A stretch of 11,171 nucleotides of DNA from Candidatus Heimdallarchaeota archaeon (GTDB lineage Archaea; Asgardarchaeota; Heimdallarchaeia; Heimdallarchaeales; Kariarchaeaceae), in contig WAMJ01000220.1 of NCBI GenBank assembly GCA_015522385.1, forward strand, positions 1 through 11,171, in the 5' to 3' direction. Below the pieces are notes generated by a model. That model made no database searches, was not told the origin of the DNA, and saw only the letters and a list, made by a program, of their open reading frames with translations. This document shows, in pieces, positions 1-7,131 of the stretch. Made by a program: the position numbers and the translations under genes. The stretch's first letter is position 1. Each line of letters opens with the position of its first letter.

Positions 1-2
1 AG

Positions 3-533
3 GGTAAGCGAAGGAGAAACCTCTCCGTTGTGAGGAAATTCAGTAAGATGGTGGAGAGCCTACAGTTACAGAAGATAAAACGAGAACAGGAAGAGCAGTT
101 GATCAGGGGACTTCATGAGAAGATTGAGAGTTTTATTCCATTGCCACCTCCAACATTCCTTCTCATCGCACTTGACGGGAGGATGATCGTGAGCGGTAAA
201 ATTCTCAACTCTGAGTGGCAGGAGACTGATCTCGAGAGTGTTGTGTTCTCTGGAATTATAACTGCCATTATGGCCCTTCTCTCAGAAGTCTCGGATTCGT
301 CGCTCCGTACTATCGATGCAGGGAACTTCAAGATCATCATCGAGCGTGATAGCAACGCTGCAGCGGTACTGCTCGTCGATCGTGAGCAATTAGAATTTCG
401 GGAGAAACTGAAAGAGATCCTCAAGGAGATCGACAAAAACCTTCGAGACCGAGTAAGATACTGGGAAGGTAAAAGCGATATAGTTCCCCAGATCAAGTCA
501 TATGTGCTGAACTCTCTCGCTGGGATTCACTAA
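3..533 (+). CDS. Longin/roadblock-like domain protein, probably 5'-partial
   Basis: The frame is open to the left window edge, so this is probably the C-terminal part of a longer protein. A GTG at 30 and an ATG at 48 are possible starts, but neither has a TATA-like element or a well-spaced Shine-Dalgarno sequence; AGGAG at 12-16 is too far from 30. Counting from the GTG, residues 5-35 form a charged, probably coiled helix. A compact alpha/beta domain follows at about 41-145: two strands with a turn (LLIALDGRMIVSG), a hydrophobic helix containing FSGIITAI at 73-80, three further strands (TIDAGN, KIIIERD, AAVLLVD), and a long charged C-terminal helix. This order resembles archaeal longin/roadblock-like domains, which act in protein-protein or GTPase-related contacts in better known systems. 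The two membrane proteins at 1715-4849 end in a similar module. The basic stretch KRRRN just before the GTG would suit a cytoplasmic linker after a membrane helix. The fold assignment is inferred from pattern; the function is unknown. Confidence 0.7.
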   Translation, partial: GKRRRNLSVVRKFSKMVESLQLQKIKREQEEQLIRGLHEKIESFIPLPPPTFLLIALDGRMIVSGKILNSEWQETDLESVVFSGIITAIMALLSEVSDSSLRTIDAGNFKIIIERDSNAAAVLLVDREQLEFREKLKEILKEIDKNLRDRVRYWEGKSDIVPQIKSYVLNSLAGIH

Positions 534-601
534 ATAGTTTACATATCAAAAATAATTCTGCTCTTGTCATCCCAACATTTAGTAGAATTATATTCGGAAC
601 A

Positions 602-613
602 TTTTAGTTAAAT
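602..613 (+). promoter_or_regulatory. TATA-like element before the 631 gene
   Basis: The AT-rich stretch TTTTAGTTAAAT is centred about 24 bp before the ATG at 631. That spacing fits an archaeal TATA box driving a leaderless or nearly leaderless transcript. No Shine-Dalgarno sequence precedes the ATG. The surrounding 97-bp gap is AT-rich throughout, so the exact box is uncertain. Confidence 0.4.
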
Positions 614-630
614 TATTCCTATACTTATTT

Positions 631-1587
631 ATGAGCGTCTCCATTGTCTCCTGTAATTATGTCTGTAATAGTTGCGGAGCGAGGCGTAGTATAAATCTTG
701 ACAGCAGAGTCCACCAGAATCGACGGGATCTCAAAATACAGGGGCTTGCCTCGTACATAGATATTCATATCGACCAGAAAAAGACCGGAAGGGATCACGG
801 AGTCAGGTTATTTATTGACCCTCAATATAATGTAAGATCCAACGATGTTATCCGTATACGAAAGACAGAAAAACGATCTACAGGTCTTCCCTCACCTAAG
901 CTCACCCCTATTTTAAAGAAATTCTCCACAGAGCTATTCTCATGCAAGTCCCTTCAGTTGGAATCTAAGCATCATAACATCAAAATTATCGTCAGCAATT
1001 CCATTGAGGAGTTAGCTAACAAGAAAACTGGTGTTATTGAGCTGGCATCAGATTACGAGACAGTTAACCTGAAGATTGAGTACCTCGAATCTGAGGTCTC
1101 TGCTGAATCCACACTCTATCTTATTCAATGGGGAAAGATCCTCTTACACTGGGTAGAGTTCACAGGTAGGTTTCAGTATAATTTCGTAGCTCCACTTCTG
1201 AGGATTATTGACCAGAACTTTGTGAGACCCCCAACTGTGACCGACGAACTCGTCATCTCAATCCTCCTCGATGCACATGCGACCATCTACGCATTTGACA
1301 CAGAGATCGATCTCGACAAGGTACTTCACGGGTCTGTAATTACCTTCCCTGCTTTCGATGAGAAGGAGTCGTTCAAGGAGATCACAGGACTTGACATAGA
1401 TGTACTGTCCTCTGTCTCATCCAGACTTCGAAACGGTGAATATCTCGACCTTAGTTTGCTCAACGAGGAAATCGAGAAGAGCTTACCACCTGAAAAGTGG
1501 TCGTCAGCACGGGATTCACTGGTTCAGTTTATAGTTGAACTTATTCGCATTGATGCCATTGGTTTTAGTGTCAGCTATCTTCAATAG
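631..1587 (+). CDS. Uncharacterised protein with N-terminal cysteine cluster
   Basis: A 318-residue protein that I do not recognise as a named family. Cys8, Cys12 and Cys15 (CNYVCNSCG) form a C-x3-C-x2-C cluster followed by His28, which could be half of a zinc ribbon; a second clear CxxC pair is not visible, so metal binding is only suggested. The next block, about residues 36-72, looks highly constrained: GLASYIDIHID, then HGVRLFID, then YNVRSND, with two histidines and several acidic residues. I believe similar blocks occur in archaeal hypothetical proteins, but this is memory and was not searched. The rest (about 90-318) is mixed alpha/beta with no signal peptide or membrane segment, so the protein should be cytoplasmic. 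The ATG at 631 is preferred because an AT-rich element lies about 24 bp upstream. Codon use is like its neighbours. It follows the longin-like gene by 97 bp on the same strand. Confidence 0.8.
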   Translation: MSVSIVSCNYVCNSCGARRSINLDSRVHQNRRDLKIQGLASYIDIHIDQKKTGRDHGVRLFIDPQYNVRSNDVIRIRKTEKRSTGLPSPKLTPILKKFSTELFSCKSLQLESKHHNIKIIVSNSIEELANKKTGVIELASDYETVNLKIEYLESEVSAESTLYLIQWGKILLHWVEFTGRFQYNFVAPLLRIIDQNFVRPPTVTDELVISILLDAHATIYAFDTEIDLDKVLHGSVITFPAFDEKESFKEITGLDIDVLSSVSSRLRNGEYLDLSLLNEEIEKSLPPEKWSSARDSLVQFIVELIRIDAIGFSVSYLQ

Positions 1588-1714
1588 CATAGAATTACGG
1601 AATAACCTGTTGAACAGAATTGTAATAAGTTTCTCAAGAAAAATTTCTGGAGTACATTTTCATGGTGATACTGTCTCATTCATCCATTGTGCATAAGAAC
1701 ACACTCGTGATATA

Positions 1715-3040
1715 TCACCTATAACTAAATAGATCATCTGTTAATGTATTCAAAAAGTTGATGTCATCTGGATCAAGCTTAGTGAGGTTTTGTACAATAT
1801 CCTTCTTACTCAGGTAGCTGTTCAGCTCGGAGATATACATGTCGACCACTTGGTTGAGGTACCTACTTTTCCGCTTTGTGATGAGTGCAAGTAGTATCTC
1901 TCGGTCACTCTCGAGTGTGAACTTCTTCAGAATAATATCACCAGTCGAGAGCTGTATATTTTTCACGTATGTATCCACACCTGTGATCTCACCAAACATA
2001 ATAGAAATTGAAGTGAGGAGTGCTGTTTTAAGTGAGGAACTAGTCTTCGTGTGCTCTCCCTCTCTAAGCGCTTTACCCCACAGGTTGATACTTGTCTTCA
2101 GATCGATGATCATAACTTCATAGATTGGAATCGCCAATGCAGTTAGGTATGCTGGATTCTTGAAATATAGGTAGATCAGTGGTACCATGAAGAAAGTGAC
2201 TGTCACTGGTGCGTGGAGGGAAATTCTAGTGGGGTGGGCTGGATCGATGTATTTATTGTAGATCAGTCTGAATCCCTCGACAAGAGCAAACAGTGACATG
2301 GCCTGCAGGATTCCGACAGTGAAGGCAAGCTGTATATCTAACTCCTTCTTTAGCTCTTCCGCCCCAAAGTCCATTCGGCCGCGAAGTATAGTAATCATAG
2401 CAAAGATCGAGAAGAAACCCAATCCGAGAATAAGGTACATCAGGAAGGTTATATTTTCAAAGTAGTTCTCCGAGAAGGAAAAGTCACCAATTACACGTTT
2501 GTTGAAGTAGAGTGTCGCTGCTGGTAATATCCCAATCATCACAGTGATTAACCTCCTTGCGTACACTCGCTCCCAGTAGAGATACTCAAAGTGTAAGAAC
2601 CAAAGGACTATGAAAACCCCTCCAATGATGAGTAATAGTGAGTAGGTCCTTACCCAGTCTCGACTACTGTAGCCAATCACTCTCCCATTGTATGGACTGA
2701 CCCTTCCGTCTCCTTCCACAGTCATGTCCATATACCATGACCAGAAGAAGAATAACCCAAGGAAGAAGATCCCGAAGGAGTAATACCTGAAGTTTACATA
2801 CCTTTTGTCAGTGACTGTTTTGTAGAGTATCGCAATCCCAAGAGTACTTACGATTATTGCAGGTACAAGGGCATAGGGTGCAATATCTCCAATGAAATAC
2901 CACCTGAAATAGAGATTGAACTCCTCAGCCCAAATATTGACGATACCAATGACCGAGAAGTAAATTACCTCAAAAATCCAGAATGCGCGAAGTTCTTTGG
3001 AGAATATCCTCCCAATCACTCCTTTCGGAGGGTAGCTCAC
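1715..3040 (-). CDS. Multi-pass membrane protein with C-terminal longin-like module
   Basis: A 441-residue protein of unknown function. I count about eight hydrophobic segments at roughly 17-37, 54-74, 87-104, 131-153, 164-180, 196-217, 237-260 and 277-293, so the first 300 residues should form an integral membrane bundle. The C-terminal part (about 303-412) is soluble. It has a strand (YEVMIID), a helix with LKTALLTSISIMFGEI at 337-351, strands (IQLSTGDIILKKF, EILLALITK) and a charged helix (QVVDMYISELNSYL). The order matches the domain encoded at 3-533 and the module in the next minus-strand gene. A short acidic tail follows. The start is GTG at 3040: a clear TATA-like element lies about 26 bp upstream and no Shine-Dalgarno sequence is present, which fits a leaderless message. 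No enzymatic motif is visible. A membrane-anchored sensor or scaffold is my inference. Confidence 0.85.
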   Translation of the reverse strand: MSYPPKGVIGRIFSKELRAFWIFEVIYFSVIGIVNIWAEEFNLYFRWYFIGDIAPYALVPAIIVSTLGIAILYKTVTDKRYVNFRYYSFGIFFLGLFFFWSWYMDMTVEGDGRVSPYNGRVIGYSSRDWVRTYSLLLIIGGVFIVLWFLHFEYLYWERVYARRLITVMIGILPAATLYFNKRVIGDFSFSENYFENITFLMYLILGLGFFSIFAMITILRGRMDFGAEELKKELDIQLAFTVGILQAMSLFALVEGFRLIYNKYIDPAHPTRISLHAPVTVTFFMVPLIYLYFKNPAYLTALAIPIYEVMIIDLKTSINLWGKALREGEHTKTSSSLKTALLTSISIMFGEITGVDTYVKNIQLSTGDIILKKFTLESDREILLALITKRKSRYLNQVVDMYISELNSYLSKKDIVQNLTKLDPDDINFLNTLTDDLFSYR

Positions 3041-3060
3041 CTGTATCTATCCGAGAAATC

Positions 3061-3079
3061 CAAATATATCACTTTCTGC
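3061..3079 (-). promoter_or_regulatory. Archaeal promoter (BRE plus TATA) of the 441-residue membrane protein gene
   Basis: On the minus strand the sequence reads GCAGAAAG followed by TGATATATTTG. This is a purine-rich BRE-like block next to a good TATA box. The box centre (about 3066) is 26 bp before the GTG start at 3040, so transcription would begin at or very near the start codon. Confidence 0.6.
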
Positions 3080-3100
3080 TACAAGATGATGAACTCTTGC

Positions 3101-3106
3101 AAAAAA
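3101..3106 (-). terminator. Possible T-tract terminator of the upstream minus-strand gene
   Basis: Six consecutive T residues on the minus strand lie about 50 nt after the stop codon of the 563-residue membrane protein gene and just before the next promoter. Short T runs can end archaeal transcription, but there is only one run here and no stem, so the evidence is weak. Confidence 0.25.
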
Positions 3107-3157
3107 CCTCAGGTATAGGACATAATATTGTAGATAAGTGAATGAAGGTAAAATATG

Positions 3158-4849
3158 CTAAAGGAGACCCACGAGGAATATTGTGAGAGAGGCTACCAGA
3201 ACAGAGATTGTCCCAATCCATCTTGTTTGTTGTGGGACCTCAAATGTCACTTCAAGATCACTTATTCTTTCCACAAGCTCATTATCCTCCTTTACACCAT
3301 CGACGAAAATATCCTTACTCAACCGGTCGACATTCTGGGCCTCATACCTTCGGTGAAGTTTCTGGATCGCTGATCTGATGGTGTCTTTATCCCTATCCGC
3401 GAGGGCTATTACCTTGGTGAGCACACCTTCTTCGATGATAATTACCCTGTCGCCACGTTGGATCGCGGAAAGTCCCCCGTCTTTCGAGAGCTCCTCGTCA
3501 ACGGCGGAAAGAGCAGTGAAAAATCCAGAGATCAGGACATCGTCTGTCTCAAAGAGCTCTATATGGGAGGAGATAGGTATACCCTGTCTCTTTGATATGA
3601 GCAAGACATCCCAGACCTTGGTTGGCTCATATGTCAGAACCACAATTGCCAGCAAGATAAGCAGGATGAAATTCCCTGTATAAAGGAGTGGAATAACTGT
3701 CTTCGGAAGTGTGATAACTCCAGTAGTGGAGTAGTAAAGTATCTCGTTTATAATTCCTGGGAAAAGGAAGGAAAGGGAGACGAAAATCATCAGAAGACCA
3801 AAAACCCTTATAGGATAGTGGGTTCCCAAGTCTCTTAGATCTCTGAGACCATAATAGAGGGTTGAGAAATCCTTTCTACTAATAATCCACCATCCCAGAA
3901 TTGTAGCTGTAAGTATAGCTGGCAATACCAATACTCCAAGACCTATCGAGTTGAAATATAGGGTATTGATTGCTTGCAATAGGGTGGTTCCTACATTCAG
4001 AACGAAGTTCATAGTGAACGGTAAGATGATAGACTTTGTCTCCGCAAATGCAGAGAAATTTATGTACAGGATGATCAAGAGTGCGAAACTCATGACCCAG
4101 AATGTCGAATATTCGCTTGGATTACTCAGACGCAGCCAGAACTGATTGATTTTATCCGGGTTGGGAATGAGGAAGAAAAATTGAAGATAGAAGACATAGA
4201 ATAATGTTGAGAGGACGTTAGCAACCCCTTTGGGAAAACGCTCTCTAAGCGATGTGTAGTTATACGCGAAGAAGAAGAAACCCGCAGATATAGGCCAGAT
4301 CAGTCCCATCTCCACAAAACCGAAATAATACTCTGCATTCAGTTGTTTTGGAGTGTAGAATGTCAGGTTGCTTGTTACATATACGAAAGCATAGAGTGGA
4401 TCGACTCCCTGCAGCAACATTGCAACCATTCTGGCAATGTAAAATATAAACATGGCTATAAGTCCGAGCAGTATCCCCCTTCTAACGAGTGAGATAAAGC
4501 TGTAATCATTAGTCGAGAAGGCATACCCGAATCTTTTCCATGTCCACTTATCGCGTGTTCTCCTGATCCATGTACCAAAGGTAAGGCTGAAACCAAATAG
4601 CAAAAAGTTGAATATGAAAGTCACCCGTACTATCGCTTCCCAGTTTCCACCATCCAATGACCCAACATTATCCTCCCCAAGCCAAAGATTTGCTATTCCC
4701 TCGTAGAGCTTTAGGCTCTCAAAGGTTGTGTCAATCAGTGCAATGAGCGAGAAGCAGAAGAGAAATATGAACGATATTTCGAGAATCTGAACCAATTGAT
4801 CAAGGCCTGTTGATTCACGAGATGCAATTTTCGAGTTATTGTCCGGCAC
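3158..4849 (-). CDS. Large multi-pass membrane protein with longin-like module and C-terminal membrane anchor
   Basis: A 563-residue protein of unknown function. About ten hydrophobic segments are visible at roughly 20-40, 74-92, 122-145, 178-197, 207-228, 248-266, 275-298, 302-323, 347-367 and 385-405. A soluble module follows at about 411-502: a strand (VWDVLLIS), then GIPISSHIELF, a helix with LISGFFTALSAVDEEL at 439-454, strands (SAIQRGDRVIIIEE, LTKVIALADRD) and a charged helix. The order matches the modules at 1715-3040 and 3-533. An acidic linker leads to one last hydrophobic helix at 544-563, so the module sits between two membrane parts. Residues about 183-225 loosely resemble the core of CPBP (CAAX protease-like) membrane proteins, but without their catalytic residues. 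The start is GTG at 4849, supported by a TATA-like element about 23 bp upstream. The gene is 117 bp upstream of the 441-residue gene on the same strand. Confidence 0.85.
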   Translation of the reverse strand: MPDNNSKIASRESTGLDQLVQILEISFIFLFCFSLIALIDTTFESLKLYEGIANLWLGEDNVGSLDGGNWEAIVRVTFIFNFLLFGFSLTFGTWIRRTRDKWTWKRFGYAFSTNDYSFISLVRRGILLGLIAMFIFYIARMVAMLLQGVDPLYAFVYVTSNLTFYTPKQLNAEYYFGFVEMGLIWPISAGFFFFAYNYTSLRERFPKGVANVLSTLFYVFYLQFFFLIPNPDKINQFWLRLSNPSEYSTFWVMSFALLIILYINFSAFAETKSIILPFTMNFVLNVGTTLLQAINTLYFNSIGLGVLVLPAILTATILGWWIISRKDFSTLYYGLRDLRDLGTHYPIRVFGLLMIFVSLSFLFPGIINEILYYSTTGVITLPKTVIPLLYTGNFILLILLAIVVLTYEPTKVWDVLLISKRQGIPISSHIELFETDDVLISGFFTALSAVDEELSKDGGLSAIQRGDRVIIIEEGVLTKVIALADRDKDTIRSAIQKLHRRYEAQNVDRLSKDIFVDGVKEDNELVERISDLEVTFEVPQQTRWIGTISVLVASLTIFLVGLL

Positions 4850-4865
4850 GATAATAGAATTGAAG

Positions 4866-4878
4866 GGATATTAATAAG
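4866..4878 (-). promoter_or_regulatory. TATA-like element of the 563-residue membrane protein gene
   Basis: The minus strand reads CCTTATTAATATC here, an AT-rich TATA-like box centred about 23 bp before the GTG start at 4849. The spacing indicates a leaderless or nearly leaderless transcript. No Shine-Dalgarno sequence is visible before the GTG. Confidence 0.5.
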
Positions 4879-4925
4879 GAAAGTGGTCTCCGATTAGAAT
4901 TCAAAGGAAATTATCCAGAAATTTG

Positions 4926-4947
4926 GGATTTGTTTTTCCTCAAATCC
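4926..4947. repeat. Inverted repeat in the divergent intergenic region
   Basis: GGATTTG at 4926-4932 and its exact complement CAAATCC at 4941-4947 are separated by 8 nt that include a T5 run. It lies in the 237-bp gap between the divergent 563-residue membrane protein and ClC genes. It could be a regulator binding site or an RNA hairpin. A 7-bp match can also arise by chance. Confidence 0.35.
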
Positions 4948-4974
4948 TCCTCATGATCTTGTAAATCAATACTC

Positions 4975-4984
4975 TACCATGGTA
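4975..4984. promoter_or_regulatory. 10-bp palindrome, possible operator
   Basis: TACCATGGTA is a perfect palindrome in the divergent gap, about 103 bp before the ClC start and 126 bp before the membrane protein start. Dimeric archaeal regulators bind such sites, but the palindrome occurs only once here and chance is a real alternative. Confidence 0.25.
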
Positions 4985-5034
4985 AATTTCATATTGGAGA
5001 TGTACTATACAAATAGATTCTATCCGACACAAAC

Positions 5035-5050
5035 GAAGAAAAATAAATAG
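5035..5050 (+). promoter_or_regulatory. Probable BRE/TATA of the ClC gene
   Basis: A purine-rich GAAGAA block followed by AAATAAATAG is centred about 42 bp before the ATG at 5087, which would leave a short leader of roughly 15 nt. A weaker alternative, CTAATACT near 5059-5066, would give a leaderless message. No Shine-Dalgarno sequence precedes the ATG. Confidence 0.4.
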
Positions 5051-5086
5051 AAATTCTTCTAATACTCTACAATTTCGTTAGCTTGT

Positions 5087-6856
5087 ATGGAGTACGTGAG
5101 GAACCAAGCAAAGCTTATGTGGAGACGAACAGTTGACAAAGAACTCCTTATGATGCTATTGTCTGTTGCAGTAGGAATTATCTCTGGAATTGGTGCATGG
5201 ATATTCAGAAAAACCGTAGAATATGTCTATGAAGGTTTTCAACTTTTATCGGAATTCCTCGGTGCTCAGGAAAATCCTGCTTTTGTCGTAATCCTTCCTG
5301 GAATAGGGGGTATACTTGCTGGAATTATGGTTGTCAAATGGGCCCCCGAGGCCAAGGGACATGGGGTTCCAGAAATCATCTACTCGGTCAATATTGAGAA
5401 TGGAAAAATGAGACTTAGGGTTCCATTTGTAAAGATTATAGCCTCTGCATTTACAATTGGTACTGGTGGTTCTGCAGGATCGGAGGGGCCAATTGCTCAG
5501 ATAGGTGGTGGTTTTGCCTCTTATGTCGCGGAGAAGACTCACCTTTCACCTGAACACTCAAAAATTCTAGTGATGGCAGGGGTATCTGGTAGTATAGCTG
5601 CGATTTTCAATGCGCCATTAGGTGGTGTGCTTTTTGGATTGGAGATTATTCCGAGGGACAAGAAGGCGAGATCGATACTTCCCTTAATTATCTCCTCTGT
5701 TGTAGGTACCTCAATTGGTGAACTTATCCTCAATTCTTCCTCCATATTTGATTTTCCAGATACGCTCACAATCCAACCCGAGCACATCCCGACTCACCTC
5801 CTCCTCTTCCTCCTAATTGGGATATTCACTGGAATCCTCTCTGTCCTATGGATCAAGGGTTTCTATGAAATAGAGGATATCTTCGAGAAAATCCCTATAA
5901 ATCCCATTCTGATTCCAGCCATTGGTGGTCTTCTTGTAGGTCTCATCGAGCTATTTATGCCTGAGGTCAATGGCCTCACCTATGCTCCTATCAATCAGGC
6001 ATTTTCTGGCAAAGTTCTACTGGAAGCTGCGATCTTCCTCATCTTAGGAAAATTCATTGCCACATCATTCTCTATCGGTTCAGGGGGGTCTGGTGGTATA
6101 TTTGCCCCCACGCTTTTCATGGGAGCGATGGCAGGATCTGCCTTTGGTTCGATCATCTACTACTTTGGATATCGTGGACTCCCGATCGAGTTCTTCGCTC
6201 TCCTTGCGATGGCCGGACTCTTTGCTGCAGCTACAAGAGCACCTCTGACCGCTATAATCATGACCAGTGAGATGGTAGGTGACTTCCAACTCTTTCTCCC
6301 ACTAATGTTTGTTGTGATAACCGCGTGGATTGTCAGCAAGTCACTTCTAGAGTCAGACATCTACGTGATTAAGTTGATCCGTAGGGGTGTAAACTTCGAT
6401 AATGAGAGTGACCTCTTGGATGAGATAACGGCAGGAGAGATCATGGCACGCAACCCAGTTACAGTGTCACCCAAGGACAGACTTGAAGATGTCATGAGGT
6501 TGATGAGGGAGACTGGTCACACCGGATTTCCAGTTGTTGATGGAGAGGATTTAGTTGGAGTTATTACAGAGCACGACATCAACATCGCACTAGACAACCT
6601 TGACATGAAGGACTGGATTGTCAACAATGTTTGTAGCAAGAAGCTCATAATGACATATGATAATTGCCCCCTCTCTATAGCATTCCTCAAGATGGATGAA
6701 AAACATGTAAACCGATTACCAGTTGTCGACCGCAAAGGTTCAAGGAAGCTTGTTGGTTGGATTACCCGGAGTGATGTTATGCGTGCATACAGAAAGTACA
6801 AGACCTACAAAAGGATGCAAGAGGAAGAGGAGAAGCTCTTCGCTCAACTTGAGTGA
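5087..6856 (+). CDS. ClC-family chloride channel/transporter with two CBS domains
   Basis: A 589-residue integral membrane protein that moves chloride, possibly in exchange for protons. The family motifs are in order: GHGVPE at 91-96 (the GSGIP region), GSEGP at 131-135 with the gating glutamate at Glu133, GGIFAP at 336-341, and the anion-coordinating tyrosine Tyr426 in DIYVIKL. After the membrane part come two CBS domains, about 451-505 (AGEIMARNPVTV, then GFPVVD, then GVITEHD) and 514-570 (RLPVVD, then GWITRSDV). These usually bind adenine nucleotides and regulate the transporter. By my alignment to the E. coli protein, the position of the internal proton glutamate (Glu203 there) is Ile187 here, in FGLEII, so whether this is an exchanger or a channel is open. 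The N-terminus is short and basic with no signal peptide. The ATG at 5087 is the first in frame. The stop overlaps a GTG that could start the next small frame. Confidence 0.95.
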   Translation: MEYVRNQAKLMWRRTVDKELLMMLLSVAVGIISGIGAWIFRKTVEYVYEGFQLLSEFLGAQENPAFVVILPGIGGILAGIMVVKWAPEAKGHGVPEIIYSVNIENGKMRLRVPFVKIIASAFTIGTGGSAGSEGPIAQIGGGFASYVAEKTHLSPEHSKILVMAGVSGSIAAIFNAPLGGVLFGLEIIPRDKKARSILPLIISSVVGTSIGELILNSSSIFDFPDTLTIQPEHIPTHLLLFLLIGIFTGILSVLWIKGFYEIEDIFEKIPINPILIPAIGGLLVGLIELFMPEVNGLTYAPINQAFSGKVLLEAAIFLILGKFIATSFSIGSGGSGGIFAPTLFMGAMAGSAFGSIIYYFGYRGLPIEFFALLAMAGLFAAATRAPLTAIIMTSEMVGDFQLFLPLMFVVITAWIVSKSLLESDIYVIKLIRRGVNFDNESDLLDEITAGEIMARNPVTVSPKDRLEDVMRLMRETGHTGFPVVDGEDLVGVITEHDINIALDNLDMKDWIVNNVCSKKLIMTYDNCPLSIAFLKMDEKHVNRLPVVDRKGSRKLVGWITRSDVMRAYRKYKTYKRMQEEEEKLFAQLE

Positions 6857-6921
6857 CCAAATACGTAGGTATCATCATGGTATTTCTCGACTATATCTAC
6901 AAGGTGGACAGAAGGAGGGTT

Positions 6922-7092
6922 ATGTCAGTAAGCACGGATCAAATCCCGCATCCTAATTACGAGGATATGGACTTACAAGAGGCTCTCAGACTCATCGACG
7001 AGTACTTCGACCTTCTGGATACAGGCAATAAAAGGGGCCTGAACGGAATAGATATACAATTCCGGAGAGCCATGAGACGATCAATGAGCTGA
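6922..7092 (+). CDS. Small uncharacterised protein downstream of ClC
   Basis: A small protein that I do not recognise; 57 residues from the ATG at 6922. Its codon use is typical coding sequence. The core, DLQEALRLIDEYFDLLDTG, is a strongly amphipathic helix pair, and the C-terminus is basic with FRRAMRR. There is no membrane segment, so it is probably cytoplasmic. The start is uncertain. The ATG at 6922 has GGAGGG at 6914-6919 just upstream (closer than ideal) and a TATA-like CTATATCTA at 6891-6899, about 27 bp upstream. The same frame extends back to an ATG at 6877 and to a GTG at 6853 that overlaps the ClC stop (GTGA), which would allow translational coupling and give 79 residues. It may be co-transcribed with the ClC gene, but nothing in the sequence shows that it acts on it. 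Confidence 0.6.
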   Translation: MSVSTDQIPHPNYEDMDLQEALRLIDEYFDLLDTGNKRGLNGIDIQFRRAMRRSMS

Positions 7093-7110
7093 AAAGGAAA
7101 TTTTCATAAG
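7093..7110 (+). promoter_or_regulatory. BRE/TATA of the adenine deaminase gene
   Basis: AAAGGAAA at 7093-7100 (purine-rich, BRE-like) is followed by TTTTCATAAG at 7101-7110. The box centre is about 26 bp before the ATG at 7132, which fits leaderless transcription. It overlaps the stop of the preceding small gene, so adenine deaminase appears to have its own promoter. Confidence 0.5.
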
Positions 7111-7131
7111 CCTTGCCTCATTATCATACTA

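Noticed and set aside
13..26. GGAGA-AACC-TCTCC hairpin near the left edge
   Set aside because: A 5-bp stem with a 4-nt loop inside a probably coding stretch; easily due to chance.
113..496. Long open frame on the minus strand inside the first gene
   Set aside because: It is antisense to a well-supported coding frame, its product is rich in Ser/Arg with no motif, and it has no promoter-like element. Similar antisense frames within the membrane protein, ClC and adenine deaminase genes were rejected for the same reasons.
1588..1714. Possible bidirectional terminator in the convergent gap (TTTCT-CA-AGAAA near 1630-1641)
   Set aside because: The stem is AT-rich with an impossible 2-nt loop and there is no T tract. 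I see nothing else in this 127-bp gap.
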